Shown: positions 16,910 to 25,580 of the stretch, in pieces
Layout of the letters: every line of letters starts with the position of its first letter
Position numbering within the stretch: position 1 is the first letter of the stretch
Assembly (NCBI GenBank): GCA_018822845.1
Contig: JAHJJD010000026.1
Location: 1 to 47,154 of the forward strand
Origin: Gammaproteobacteria bacterium
Lineage (GTDB): Bacteria; Pseudomonadota; Gammaproteobacteria; Thiotrichales; Thiotrichaceae
DNA: 47,154 bases
Direction of reading: 5' to 3'
Program-made: the position numbers and the translations under genes
The notes under the pieces: model-generated
The model's database searches: none
The model's input: only the letters and a program-made list of their open reading frames with translations
Told to the model about the DNA's origin: nothing

Positions 16910-18940
16910 ATGACAGGAAAAGCAGCAATATCGGCGGTCAAGCCCACCCAGAAAAAGCCGGGGGCGAGCAACGCGCGGGTTCAGTGTAAAAATGCCTCGG
17001 CCTGGTCTGGCGCGGGTACGCCTCAACACGCATTACAGCAGCGACTTGGAAACAGGGGAATCCACACTTGGCTGGCAGGCAAGGCAGCAACCCAACCCTT
17101 TCAGGCAGAATTCACGCTGGGCGAGCCAAACGACAGATACGAACAGGAAGCCGACCAGACAGCCAAACGAGTGATGTCAACACCCACTCCGACCGAACAT
17201 CAACTTTGCCCCGCTTGTCCCGACAAGCTGCAAAGACAGCCTCAACCAGTAACGACCAAGATAACACCTGTCATCCAAATGCAGAGTAGTTCCCGCGAGC
17301 CTGCCACTCCCACAGAAACTTCAACCGGCCAGAGACCCGGCATAAACGCCTTGCAAAACGGCGGCAGCCCGCTTCCACCCCAGACCCGGCACTTTTTCGA
17401 ATCCCGTTTTGGTACGGACTTCAGACCGGTGCGCATACATACGGGATCGCTGGCAGCTAGAACATCCGAAATGCTCAATGCACAGGCATTTACCGTGGGG
17501 AACAATATCGTGTTTGGCGCGGGTCAGTATGCGCCCGACACATTTTCTGGCAAAAGTCTGCTAGCCCATGAACTAACACACGTCGTACAGCAAGCGGGCG
17601 GCTCCTCCTTTGCTAGTCCCTATATTCAAAGACGTATCGTTATGCGCACCCTGACACCTACATTCTGGTCATGGCTGCTGCCATTCCTCGTAGATCCGGA
17701 TGAAAGCCTGCATACCATGACGGATGCGGAAGTGGATGCATATATCAGCGGCATTGGTTCCTCAATCCATGCTTACGACGACATTATCAGCGGCATAGAT
17801 GCCATCACTGGCGCTGAAACAGAGTATGAATTCGTTGGCGGACGCACCCGCCGCGCCCGAGAAACCTACCGCAGTGAACTCATTACACAGATCATCCGAG
17901 ACATGCACGACGCAGCAGACGACCTGTTTTACGACAGTGACGCCGAACTCGAATCCGAGGTGCGGAAACGGGCTTTGTTAAGTCTCAGAATGCGGGTCAC
18001 ACAGGGCAGGACAAGCAGGGCAAGGCCAACGGGCTACCCGCCAGCCTGTGGGCGTGACCCCGGCCCGCGCGTCAGTGAAGCCGCCCGACCTTACTGGGAT
18101 GTGCGGGAACCCGCTGGCAAATCGTACCATTTCACACTCACCGGAGCCGGTAGAGCCGACGCCTACGAAGCCTTGCGGACATTACTGTTTACCCACCGCA
18201 CTGATCCCTGCCTGCGTACCTTGATGCACTGCGATTACATGATTACCGCCCTGCAATACATAACGATGGCGGACTCCATGGGGAGGAGCAATTTCAACCA
18301 TGCCGTCTCATCCGGCGAGATTAATCTCGATCTCACCTGGGATGGCTTTTTACGGGTTACAGGCTCTGCGGGGAATACAGAAAACAAATCATTACAGACA
18401 GTAACGATAAATTCCGAGGATGACTTGATCATTGGCGACCATGTCATATTCTGGAATCATGAAGCTTATAACGACCTTAATCAGGTGCAGGTACAAAGCT
18501 GGCGTCTGGAAAACGCCTTCGTGATTGATAGTAGCGGACGAGGCGGTACACGAAGATTCCAAGGCCATGGATTTTTCTCCCCCCATACTCGCGAGCACTT
18601 TATCAATGCGATGGTCAGCAAGATAAACACACTGGTCAATATCGCCATCCGGCATGTCGGCAATAACAGTGTTTCAGGATTACGGCGAGACTTTGAATTT
18701 ACCAGAAGCGGAACGACGTTCAACCCCATTGCCCATGATTTTACCGGAGGCAGGATCCGGAATGCGGAAATCCAATATCATGAGCATGGATTGTGGGAGG
18801 ATTCGGACATGGGCAACACCATTCTGTCGAGACCATTACGGCGTTTTACACCTGCTGATTTCCCCACGCCATTCGTAAGGCCGGGCGCTACGGAAATTGT
18901 TGTGAAGAGGCCGATTGAATCCATCAGGGAATCACTATAA
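16910..18940 (+). CDS. DUF4157 protein with Tgl-like transglutaminase C-terminus, putative eCIS effector
   Basis: The 676-residue protein has the eCIS cargo preamble (residues 40-90, EPNDRYEQEADQTAKRVM) and a DUF4157 domain (155-228) with HELTH at 220-224. The C-terminal region (about 395-580) resembles Bacillus spore transglutaminase Tgl. A Cys at 441 lies in a hydrophobic helix (MHCDYMITALQY), followed by GDHVIFWN, then WRLENAFVID with Glu534, then FQGHG with His553. Tgl uses a Cys and a Glu in the matching motifs (ECATA and WRGENV). If right, this is a protein-crosslinking or deamidating toxin. It is less GC-rich than the baseplate genes. The Tgl match is from memory of motifs and needs a profile search. 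Confidence 0.75.
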   Translation: MTGKAAISAVKPTQKKPGASNARVQCKNASAWSGAGTPQHALQQRLGNRGIHTWLAGKAATQPFQAEFTLGEPNDRYEQEADQTAKRVMSTPTPTEHQLCPACPDKLQRQPQPVTTKITPVIQMQSSSREPATPTETSTGQRPGINALQNGGSPLPPQTRHFFESRFGTDFRPVRIHTGSLAARTSEMLNAQAFTVGNNIVFGAGQYAPDTFSGKSLLAHELTHVVQQAGGSSFASPYIQRRIVMRTLTPTFWSWLLPFLVDPDESLHTMTDAEVDAYISGIGSSIHAYDDIISGIDAITGAETEYEFVGGRTRRARETYRSELITQIIRDMHDAADDLFYDSDAELESEVRKRALLSLRMRVTQGRTSRARPTGYPPACGRDPGPRVSEAARPYWDVREPAGKSYHFTLTGAGRADAYEALRTLLFTHRTDPCLRTLMHCDYMITALQYITMADSMGRSNFNHAVSSGEINLDLTWDGFLRVTGSAGNTENKSLQTVTINSEDDLIIGDHVIFWNHEAYNDLNQVQVQSWRLENAFVIDSSGRGGTRRFQGHGFFSPHTREHFINAMVSKINTLVNIAIRHVGNNSVSGLRRDFEFTRSGTTFNPIAHDFTGGRIRNAEIQYHEHGLWEDSDMGNTILSRPLRRFTPADFPTPFVRPGATEIVVKRPIESIRESL

Positions 18941-18947
18941 GCCGACC

Positions 18948-20186
18948 ATGAACGGATGGATGAACTTCTGCCAACGGATATGGCCAGCAGTCTTCCTGAT
19001 TGCCGCCGCAGCCGGTTTTTACATTAGTTTTTACCCAGAACCAACCGAAAAAGAGGCTGCACAAATGCCTGGAAACAAAAACCTTACTGTTGCCGCAGTC
19101 ATGCAGAATGGCAAATGGGGCATCATTGACAGCAATAGCAAATGGTTGATACAGCCGGAATATGAGTATTATGAAAATGCCACTCCTTGGATAAAACATG
19201 GCCTCTGCGCCCTCAGTTCCGGGCAGACTGGCAAATATGGACTGATGAATCTCGCCGAAGAATGGATCATTCCACCCCATTACCCAGATATTTACGCATT
19301 CAGGAACGGATTTATCGAACTCCATGGCGACAACCCATCAATCAGGGAGTTCTATGAAAAAGATGGAAGCAAGCATGTTTTCAAGGGAGTTGACGGGATT
19401 TCCGGTTTTAGTGAAGGACTTTTTGCCGCCGAGCTAAAAGGCCACTTTGGCTTTGTCAATGCATCAGGACAGTTTGTGATTGACCCGGTTTATAGAAATG
19501 CCCACGATTTTTCCTCAGGACGGGCGGCAGTCGACACCGGTGAGGAACTTGACGAGAAAGGGGATAGAATAAAACTGTTCGGGTATATCGACAACAGCGG
19601 TAAAATGGTCATTCCACCATCTTTTGAATATGCATTTGAGTTTGTCGGCAATTATGCCGTCGTTTCTGTAAACGGCCATTTCGGATTAATCGACAAGGCA
19701 GGAAAAATTCATATTCAGCCACAGTATGAATTTTACGATTTTCAGACGACATTAATGTACGGATTTCTGATTGCATCCCTCCCGGCAGGTCAGCTTGGCT
19801 TAATGGGGGTCAATGGAAAGTGGATTGTCGAACCCAGATTCAGCCAATTCGGCGAGCCTGGAACATCTGACGTAATAGCGGTTAAAGATCATGGTCTTTG
19901 GGGCTTCCTTGACTTCCAGACCGGAGCAATGCTGGTCACTCCGCAATTTGAAGCTGCTGGGGTATTCAACGATGATATGGCTCCAGTAAAAACAAACGGC
20001 AAGTACGGCTACATAAACAAGAAAGGGAAATGGCTTGTGCCACCCACATTCATCGATGCCGCGCATTTCTCACAACACTTGGCGGCTGTCAGGACACGGG
20101 ACGGCTATGGCTATATAAATGAAGCTGGTGCCTGGATTATCAGGCCGCAATTCGAGAAGGCCGGTAACTTTACGCTCGCAGAGTAA
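18948..20186 (+). CDS. WG-repeat protein with N-terminal membrane segment
   Basis: Nine or so WG-like repeats of about 40 residues cover residues 45-412, each with the form KWGIIDSNSKWLIQPEYEYY or KYGYINKKGKWLVPPTF. The N-terminus has a hydrophobic segment (WPAVFLIAAAAGFYISF) that would anchor it in or export it across the membrane. WG repeats are beta-rich binding modules common in toxin loci. The start is uncertain: ATG 18948, ATG 18960, or an upstream TTG at 18915 that overlaps the previous gene and has GAAGAGG before it. It is the last + strand gene of the cluster and may be an immunity protein for the preceding effector (inference from position). Confidence 0.72.
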   Translation: MNGWMNFCQRIWPAVFLIAAAAGFYISFYPEPTEKEAAQMPGNKNLTVAAVMQNGKWGIIDSNSKWLIQPEYEYYENATPWIKHGLCALSSGQTGKYGLMNLAEEWIIPPHYPDIYAFRNGFIELHGDNPSIREFYEKDGSKHVFKGVDGISGFSEGLFAAELKGHFGFVNASGQFVIDPVYRNAHDFSSGRAAVDTGEELDEKGDRIKLFGYIDNSGKMVIPPSFEYAFEFVGNYAVVSVNGHFGLIDKAGKIHIQPQYEFYDFQTTLMYGFLIASLPAGQLGLMGVNGKWIVEPRFSQFGEPGTSDVIAVKDHGLWGFLDFQTGAMLVTPQFEAAGVFNDDMAPVKTNGKYGYINKKGKWLVPPTFIDAAHFSQHLAAVRTRDGYGYINEAGAWIIRPQFEKAGNFTLAE

Positions 20187-20225
20187 TTCCCAGAAAAACT
20201 GTTTCCTCCACACCAACAGCAGCAC

Positions 20226-20870
20226 TCAAGCCGCCCGGATCAACCACGGCTCATTCCGCAGCTTCGCCAGCACCTCCATCCTGCCGCTAACCCCCAGCTT
20301 GCCGAAAATCTTGTGCAGGTGGTTTTTCACCGTCGCCACGCTCAGCACCAGTTCCCGCGCCACCTCCTTGTTCGACAGCCCGCGCGCCACCAGCCGCAGC
20401 ACTTCGCACTCGCGATGCGTCAGCGGATCATGCAGTTCCGCCCGGTCAGCCCCATGCCCGCGCTGGTGCAAACGCTGGAACAGATGCCCCACGATTTTCG
20501 GGTGGCACAGGCATTCCCCCCGCAGCGCCATCCGGATCTTTTCCAGCAAGTCCTTGATCGAACACTGGATAGGAATGTAACCGTCAACCCCGGCTTCCGC
20601 ACACGCCAGCACCTTTTCCGGCACCTCCGGCACGCCCATCGCCAATATGCGCACACCAATAGAAACTTCGGTAAGCGCCCGTAATTCCGGCAAAATATCT
20701 TTATCCGTTACGTCGAACAGCACAACATCAGGGGATTTATCCGCCAATAGCCCCTGTATTTCCGTTGTCTTGTGGCAGGCTATAACTTCCTTTATTTCCG
20801 CGTAATTTTCCAAACAGGAAGTTAAGGTTTCACAAAACAGGCGCACATTTGAAAATACTACAACTCGCAT
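20226..20870 (-). CDS. LuxR/FixJ-type response regulator with degenerate receiver
   Basis: The 214-residue protein pairs a receiver-like domain (1-120) with a LuxR helix-turn-helix (LTHRECEVLRLVARGLSNKE, then VATVKNHLHKIFGKLGV). GGAAGG lies 8 nt before the ATG at 20870, favoured over the ATG at 20876. The phospho-acceptor Asp seems present (PDVVLFDVTD), but the acidic pair after the first strand is replaced (VVVFSNVRLF) and the conserved Lys of the fifth strand is Ile (DGYIPIQ). It may therefore work without normal phosphorylation. It is convergent with the eCIS cluster, 39 nt from its last gene, and has no kinase next to it; control of the cluster is a guess from position. Confidence 0.85.
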   Translation of the reverse strand: MRVVVFSNVRLFCETLTSCLENYAEIKEVIACHKTTEIQGLLADKSPDVVLFDVTDKDILPELRALTEVSIGVRILAMGVPEVPEKVLACAEAGVDGYIPIQCSIKDLLEKIRMALRGECLCHPKIVGHLFQRLHQRGHGADRAELHDPLTHRECEVLRLVARGLSNKEVARELVLSVATVKNHLHKIFGKLGVSGRMEVLAKLRNEPWLIRAA

Positions 20871-21167
20871 CGCCATCACCTTCCACAGTGCGACCGGCAA
20901 TCTTCAACCACCTGATTTTATTATATATACAAGAATGCCGTTTTGGTTAAGGCTTAAACTTTTGACCGTACATGACTGTAGCTCCCTCTCGTAAGCCCAA
21001 TTATAACTAAACTCTATTAAATAAACTTGCCGTTATATTAAGCGAACCATGATTATAGTATAGTCAAAAAAAATGCACAAAAACAAATCACCCATTACAT
21101 TGTTTATCTCCTGAGACTGACCCTAGTTTTAAAATTTTATGATACTAAATAAAAATAATTTTTAACC
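20871..21167. promoter_or_regulatory. AT-rich upstream region of the LuxR gene
   Basis: These 297 bases between the LuxR start and the polA stop are much more AT-rich than their surroundings. On the - strand a TATAAT box reads 20925 to 20920, with a poor TTAACC at 20950 to 20945 (19-nt spacer), a weak candidate promoter. The AT-rich tract (21050-21170) could bind H-NS-like proteins or curve. No gene is seen in it. Confidence 0.35.
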
Positions 21168-23975
21168 TTAATGCGCCTCATCCCAATTATTACCAACCCC
21201 GCCATCCACCACCAGCGGCACAGCCAGTTTGGCCGCATTCGTCATCAGTTCAGTGACCTTCGCCCGCACCGTTTCCAGCTCATTTTCCGGTACTTCAAAC
21301 ACCAGTTCATCATGCACCTGCATGATCATCTTTGTCTGCAAGCCACTGTCGCGTAACCAAGCATCCACCGCAATCATCGCCTTCTTGATAATGTCGGCAG
21401 CCGTGCCTTGCATCGGCGCGTTGATGGCGGTGCGTTCCGCATACTGGCGGGTGGCGGCATTTTTGGACTTGATGTCGGGCAGGAACAGGCGGCGGCCAAA
21501 CAGCGTTTCGACATAGCATTGCGCGCGTGCCTGCTCACGGGTGTCATCCATGTACTGCTTGACGCCGGGGTAACGGGCGAAATACAGGTTGACGTAATCC
21601 TGCGCATCCCGCCGGTCGACACCGAGTTGCCTGGCCAGCCCAAAAGCTGACATGCCGTAAATCAGCCCGAAATTGATCGCCTTGGCAGCGCGGCGCTGTT
21701 CAGTAGTGACTTCAGCCAGCGGTGTGCCGAACACTTCCGCAGCCGTGGCGCGGTGTACATCCAGCCCGTGGGCAAACGCATTCAGCAAGCCCTTGTCGCC
21801 GGATAAATGCGCCATGATGCGTAGTTCAATCTGCGAATAGTCCGCCGCCAGCAGTTTGTTGCCCTTGTCCGCGATGAACGCCTGACGGATACGCCGCCCT
21901 TCCTCGGTACGAATCGGAATGTTCTGCAAGTTTGGGTCAGAAGACGACAACCGCCCGGTAGACGCCACCGCCTGATGGTAGGAGGTATGCACCCGCCCGG
22001 TACGCGGGTTGATCTGTTCCGGCAGCTTGTCGGTGTAAGTGGATTTGAGTTTCGCCAGCCCCCGGTGTTCGAGGATCAGGGTCGGCAATTCATGGCCTTG
22101 CGCCGCCAGCTCTTCCAACACGTCTTCGGCAGTGGAAGGTTGCCCCTTGGGGGTTTTGCGCGGTGCAGTCAGGCCGAGTTTGGTATAGAGGATTTCGCCC
22201 AACTGCTTGGGCGAAGCCAGATTGAATTCCTGCCCGGCAGCGGCATAGGCCTGCTCCACCACCGTCTGCATGCGCCCCTCCAGTTCCTTGCTCTGCCTGG
22301 CCAGCATGGTCGCATCAACCTTCACCCCGTTGCGCTCGATGCTGGAAAGCACGCTCACCAGTGGCACCTCCACTTCCTCGTACAGTTTGCGCTGGCCGTC
22401 AAGGGCTTGCAGTTGCGGCCAGAAATGCTGGTGCAGTTGCAGGGTCATGTCGGCATCTTCGGCGGCGTAGGGTGCTGCCTGTTCCAGCGCAATCTGGTTG
22501 AAGGTGAGCTGGTTTTTACCCTTGCCAGCGATGTCGGTGAAACTGATATTGGTATGCTTGAGGTACTTTTCGCACAGCGTATCCATGTCGTGACGGTTGG
22601 CGGTGGAATCCAGCACATAGGATTCGAGCATGGTGTCGTGGGCAATGCCGCGTAGTGTAATGCCGTGATTGAGCAGCACGCTGCGGTCGTATTTCAGGTT
22701 CTGGCCGATCTTGCGCAAGGCAGGGTCTTCCAGCAACGGCTTGAGTTGGGCAAGGGCTGTTGCGCGGTTGAGCTGTTCGGGAACGCCCAGGTAATCGTGC
22801 GCCAGCGGCAAGTAAGCGGCTTCACCGGCCTGGATGGCGAAGGAAACGCCGACGATTTCGGCATCCATATAGTTGAGGCTGGTGGTTTCAGTGTCGAAGG
22901 CGAATTCGCCAGCGGCTTGCAGGCGTTGCAGCCAGATGTCGAGATCACCTTGCGAGAGAATGGCTGAATAAGCAGCACCTTCGGCGGAAGAAACTCCCGG
23001 CTCCGCCGAAGAAACCCCCTCTAACTCCCCCTTATCAGGGGGAGGACTGGATGTGCCACCGTCTTGCTCCTCCCCTGACAAGGGGAGGTTGGGAGGGGTT
23101 TCCTCTCTTCTCGGAGTTTCTCTCCCCAGCGCCGCTAACCGCGTCCGGAACTCATACCGCTCATACAACTCGCGCAACTTGTCCACATCCGGCGGAGCAA
23201 ACGCCAAGGTTTCCGGCTGCAAATCCAGTTCCACATCGCACTTGATGGTCACCAGCTGGTAGGAAAGTGGCAAATGCGCCAACGCCTCGCGCAGGTTTTC
23301 CCCGATCTTGCCCTTGAACTCGGCGGCGTGCGCCATGATGTTGTCCAGCGAACCGTATTCTTCCAGCCACTTCACCGCCGTTTTCGGGCCGACCTTGTTG
23401 ACGCCCGGCACGTTATCCACCGTGTCGCCGATCAGGGCGAGGTAATCGCGGATGCGTTCCGGCGGTACACCAAACTTTGTTACCACGCCCGCCGGGTCGG
23501 AATACAGGCCGCTCATGGTGTTGATCAGGTGCACGCGCTCATCCACCAATTGCGCCATGTCCTTGTCGCCGGTGGAAATGATGACCTTACCGTCGTATTC
23601 CTTGGCCATGGTGCCAATCACGTCATCGGCTTCCACATCAGGAATGATCAGCAGCGGGTAGCCTTGCGCGCGGATGATGTCCAGCAGCGGTTCGATCTGG
23701 CAGCGCAAATCCTCCGGCATCGATGGGCGGTTGGCCTTGTACTGCGGGAATATGTCGTCGCGGAAAGTCTTGCCGGGTGCATCGAAAATCACCGCCATGT
23801 GTTGCGGGTCATAATCCTTGCGCAGCCGGTCGAGCATGTTGAGCACGCCATGCATTGCGCCAGTGGGTTCACCGTGCGAATTGGTCAGCGGCGGCAGGGC
23901 ATGAAAGGCGCGGAACAGGTAGGAAGAACCGTCCACGAGGACAAGCGGCTTGGCGGTGGTATTGGTGTTGGTCAT
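21168..23975 (-). CDS. polA: DNA polymerase I
   Basis: This is full-length PolA, 935 residues. Residues 10-285 are the 5'-nuclease (LVLVDGSSYLFRAFHALPPL, ISTGDKDMAQLV, GDTVDNVPGV). The 3'-5' exonuclease starts near 352 with an intact FDTETTSLNY motif, so proofreading should be active. The polymerase has motif A DYSQIELRIMAH, motif B INFGLIYGMSAFG and motif C VHDELVFEV. Residues 291-322 are an insertion encoded by a 92-bp double palindrome at 23011-23102, sitting in the linker between 5'-nuclease and Klenow parts; it is in frame and adds a Pro/Gly/Ser/Glu-rich loop. No Shine-Dalgarno is visible: the ATG directly follows a 10-bp hairpin. Confidence 0.97.
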   Translation of the reverse strand: MTNTNTTAKPLVLVDGSSYLFRAFHALPPLTNSHGEPTGAMHGVLNMLDRLRKDYDPQHMAVIFDAPGKTFRDDIFPQYKANRPSMPEDLRCQIEPLLDIIRAQGYPLLIIPDVEADDVIGTMAKEYDGKVIISTGDKDMAQLVDERVHLINTMSGLYSDPAGVVTKFGVPPERIRDYLALIGDTVDNVPGVNKVGPKTAVKWLEEYGSLDNIMAHAAEFKGKIGENLREALAHLPLSYQLVTIKCDVELDLQPETLAFAPPDVDKLRELYERYEFRTRLAALGRETPRREETPPNLPLSGEEQDGGTSSPPPDKGELEGVSSAEPGVSSAEGAAYSAILSQGDLDIWLQRLQAAGEFAFDTETTSLNYMDAEIVGVSFAIQAGEAAYLPLAHDYLGVPEQLNRATALAQLKPLLEDPALRKIGQNLKYDRSVLLNHGITLRGIAHDTMLESYVLDSTANRHDMDTLCEKYLKHTNISFTDIAGKGKNQLTFNQIALEQAAPYAAEDADMTLQLHQHFWPQLQALDGQRKLYEEVEVPLVSVLSSIERNGVKVDATMLARQSKELEGRMQTVVEQAYAAAGQEFNLASPKQLGEILYTKLGLTAPRKTPKGQPSTAEDVLEELAAQGHELPTLILEHRGLAKLKSTYTDKLPEQINPRTGRVHTSYHQAVASTGRLSSSDPNLQNIPIRTEEGRRIRQAFIADKGNKLLAADYSQIELRIMAHLSGDKGLLNAFAHGLDVHRATAAEVFGTPLAEVTTEQRRAAKAINFGLIYGMSAFGLARQLGVDRRDAQDYVNLYFARYPGVKQYMDDTREQARAQCYVETLFGRRLFLPDIKSKNAATRQYAERTAINAPMQGTAADIIKKAMIAVDAWLRDSGLQTKMIMQVHDELVFEVPENELETVRAKVTELMTNAAKLAVPLVVDGGVGNNWDEAH
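23011..23102. repeat. 92-bp double palindrome inserted in frame in polA
   Basis: The ends are GAAACCCC and GGGGTTTC. The two 35-36-nt arms (23011-23046, 23068-23102) are inverted copies that match at most positions. Each arm is itself palindromic (CCCCCTTATCAGGGGG and CCCCTGACAAGGGG). The architecture is the same as family A at 856, but the sequence differs. It encodes PolA residues 291-322. Confidence 0.92.
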
Positions 23976-24007
23976 TGTGGCTTTGCAAGGTCAATTACAA
24001 AGCCACA
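23976..24007 (-). promoter_or_regulatory. hairpin immediately upstream of the polA start codon
   Basis: Perfect 10-bp arms TGTGGCTTTG (23976-23985) and CAAAGCCACA (23998-24007) flank a 12-nt loop. On the - strand the hairpin ends at the base before the polA ATG and occupies the place where a ribosome site should be. It might terminate the upstream M23 gene, although no T-run follows, or control polA translation. Confidence 0.6.
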
Positions 24008-24049
24008 GTATAACTGATTTAGGCAGGCATCCGTCGAATCCGGTGCTGC

Positions 24050-24583
24050 TCACTCATGTTTGCCATCACTGTTCTGATACGCTGTCAGATACTCGTGCGG
24101 ATTCACGTAGAACACCCGATCCAGCCCAAACGGCTTGTCCGGTTCCCACTCGGAAACCTGCGGTGGCAGACTGCGGATGGAGTAATACAGGTTAGCCGGA
24201 CGCGGCTTGGCGCTGGGAGGAATACCGATAGTGCCGATTTTCTCGCCGGTCTTGACCCAGGAAGCAGGTTTTACCTCCACCTTATCCAGATTGGCGTAAT
24301 GATGCAGACGCCATTTCGCGCCCAGCACCCACACGGAATTGTCACCTTCCGGCTCATTTTCCCGATAGACAACCCAACCACCGGTGGTGGCTTCGACCGG
24401 TGTACCCTTGTGGGCAAAGATATTGATTCCTTTCTGCGCGCTCATCCCACCCACGTACCAGAAAGAAGCCGGGTTCCAGTCGTATGGTTTTGCGCCCTCA
24501 ACCGGGACATGACGGTCTTCCGGAATCCAGTAGCCCATCATGAAAATGGTTAGCGCACCGAGTAGCAACATTGGTTTGTTCAT
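24050..24583 (-). CDS. M23 peptidase-like protein with missing metal ligands
   Basis: The 177-residue protein has an N-terminal membrane segment or uncleaved signal (MLLLGALTIFMMGYWI) and an M23/LytM-like fold: KGINIFAHKGTPVEATTGGW, HHYANLDKV, VKTGEKIGTIG and ANLYYSIRS. In active members the first motif reads GxDx with a ligand Asp and the last reads HxH; here they are GINIF and NLYYS, so zinc binding is probably lost. It may be a regulator or binding protein like the degenerate LytM factors. It ends 74 nt before polA. Confidence 0.78.
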   Translation of the reverse strand: MNKPMLLLGALTIFMMGYWIPEDRHVPVEGAKPYDWNPASFWYVGGMSAQKGINIFAHKGTPVEATTGGWVVYRENEPEGDNSVWVLGAKWRLHHYANLDKVEVKPASWVKTGEKIGTIGIPPSAKPRPANLYYSIRSLPPQVSEWEPDKPFGLDRVFYVNPHEYLTAYQNSDGKHE

Positions 24584-24719
24584 CGTAGGTTCCCCGCGTG
24601 TGCATTTCTTATTGTTTTATTGATTCAGCCGTGGCTGAAAAGTTCATGTCGTTTTTATTATCATAATAGAATTTTTCTTGGTTTGCGAAAACCTGTTTCC
24701 GAAGAGCGGTTTATGTAAG

Positions 24720-25544
24720 CTATTTAAGCAACATTTCACGGATTTCCCTGACGGGTGTCCGCAAACCGGGCGGTGTGCTGTTCTCCCAGTCCTCCAGATA
24801 CTGTTGCAGGGGCACGCCTTTACTATCCTCCCCAAGATTCAGGTAGTTGATGGCTATCCAGCTTTCCGGGCGGGCGCTGAAAACCGGCAACAACTGGTTG
24901 GCAACCAGTTCATTCAGGTCACGCCCCTGCGCATAGGGGTCATTGCTCAGGGTTTTGCGGTATTCCTCATACCATGCAGGCAGTTTCATACCCCTGGGAA
25001 GCCTGCGATGTGCCTGTTTGAGGTTATCCTGCTTGTATTTGAGGAATTCGGGGGCGTAATCCTGCCATTGCGGATAGGGTGGATACGCTGCCCACTGCTC
25101 CGCCATGCGATCCAGCGCAAACAGGCTGAATGCCTCACACAAGGCTTCCTCAAACCATTGCTGGCGGGAAATGTTGTTGGGCGCGAGATCGTAATTCGAC
25201 ATCAGGTGGCACATTTCATGCGAAAACTGGTAGACAAGCTGCGCCCAGTAGCGCCCTTTCACATTCAGCAGGATGACGTATTCACCATTTTTACCCTTTT
25301 CATACAGGGAAACAGGGCCTTGGGGGTCGTCCCGGATCGTAATGGCACCAAACTCACGGTTGAGCATGTAGGGCGACAGGGTGTCGATAACCGATTGCAG
25401 CACGGTCTGCACATCGTCGGGATTGGCATCCCCCCACTCCTTGCTTGCCACGTTTACCTGGGCAGGCGCAACAAAAGCCGACACGGAGACAGGCAGGCAG
25501 ACCAGCAATACCAACAGGCATTTTTTCAGATAACGCATAAACAT
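24720..25544 (-). CDS. secreted HExxH metallopeptidase-like protein
   Basis: This 274-residue protein, using the ATG at 25544, has a clear signal peptide (KKCLLVLLVCLPVSVSAFVA). The centre has HEMCH in QFSHEMCHLMSNY, followed after about 20 residues by WFEEALCEAFSLFAL, whose Glu fits the third zinc ligand of a gluzincin. No specific family is recognised. Upstream alternatives are a GTG at 25547 or an ATG at 25538. It lies 33 nt after the slipin gene on the same strand and could be part of the nfeD-slipin transcript, with a small hairpin in the gap. It is probably periplasmic. Confidence 0.75.
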   Translation of the reverse strand: MFMRYLKKCLLVLLVCLPVSVSAFVAPAQVNVASKEWGDANPDDVQTVLQSVIDTLSPYMLNREFGAITIRDDPQGPVSLYEKGKNGEYVILLNVKGRYWAQLVYQFSHEMCHLMSNYDLAPNNISRQQWFEEALCEAFSLFALDRMAEQWAAYPPYPQWQDYAPEFLKYKQDNLKQAHRRLPRGMKLPAWYEEYRKTLSNDPYAQGRDLNELVANQLLPVFSARPESWIAINYLNLGEDSKGVPLQQYLEDWENSTPPGLRTPVREIREMLLK

Positions 25545-25557
25545 CACTCGGCAGTTA

Positions 25558-25577
25558 CCTGCCGGTGATGCGGCAGG
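25558..25577. other. intercistronic hairpin between slipin and HExxH genes
   Basis: Arms CCTGCCG (25558-25564) and CGGCAGG (25571-25577) flank a 6-nt loop. There is no T-run, so it is more likely an RNA processing or attenuation structure than a complete terminator. Confidence 0.35.
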
Positions 25578-25580
25578 CCA

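Noticed and set aside
24678-25568. 296-codon open frame on the + strand
   Set aside because: It is antisense to the secreted HExxH protein, which has a signal peptide and metal motif; the + strand product has none.
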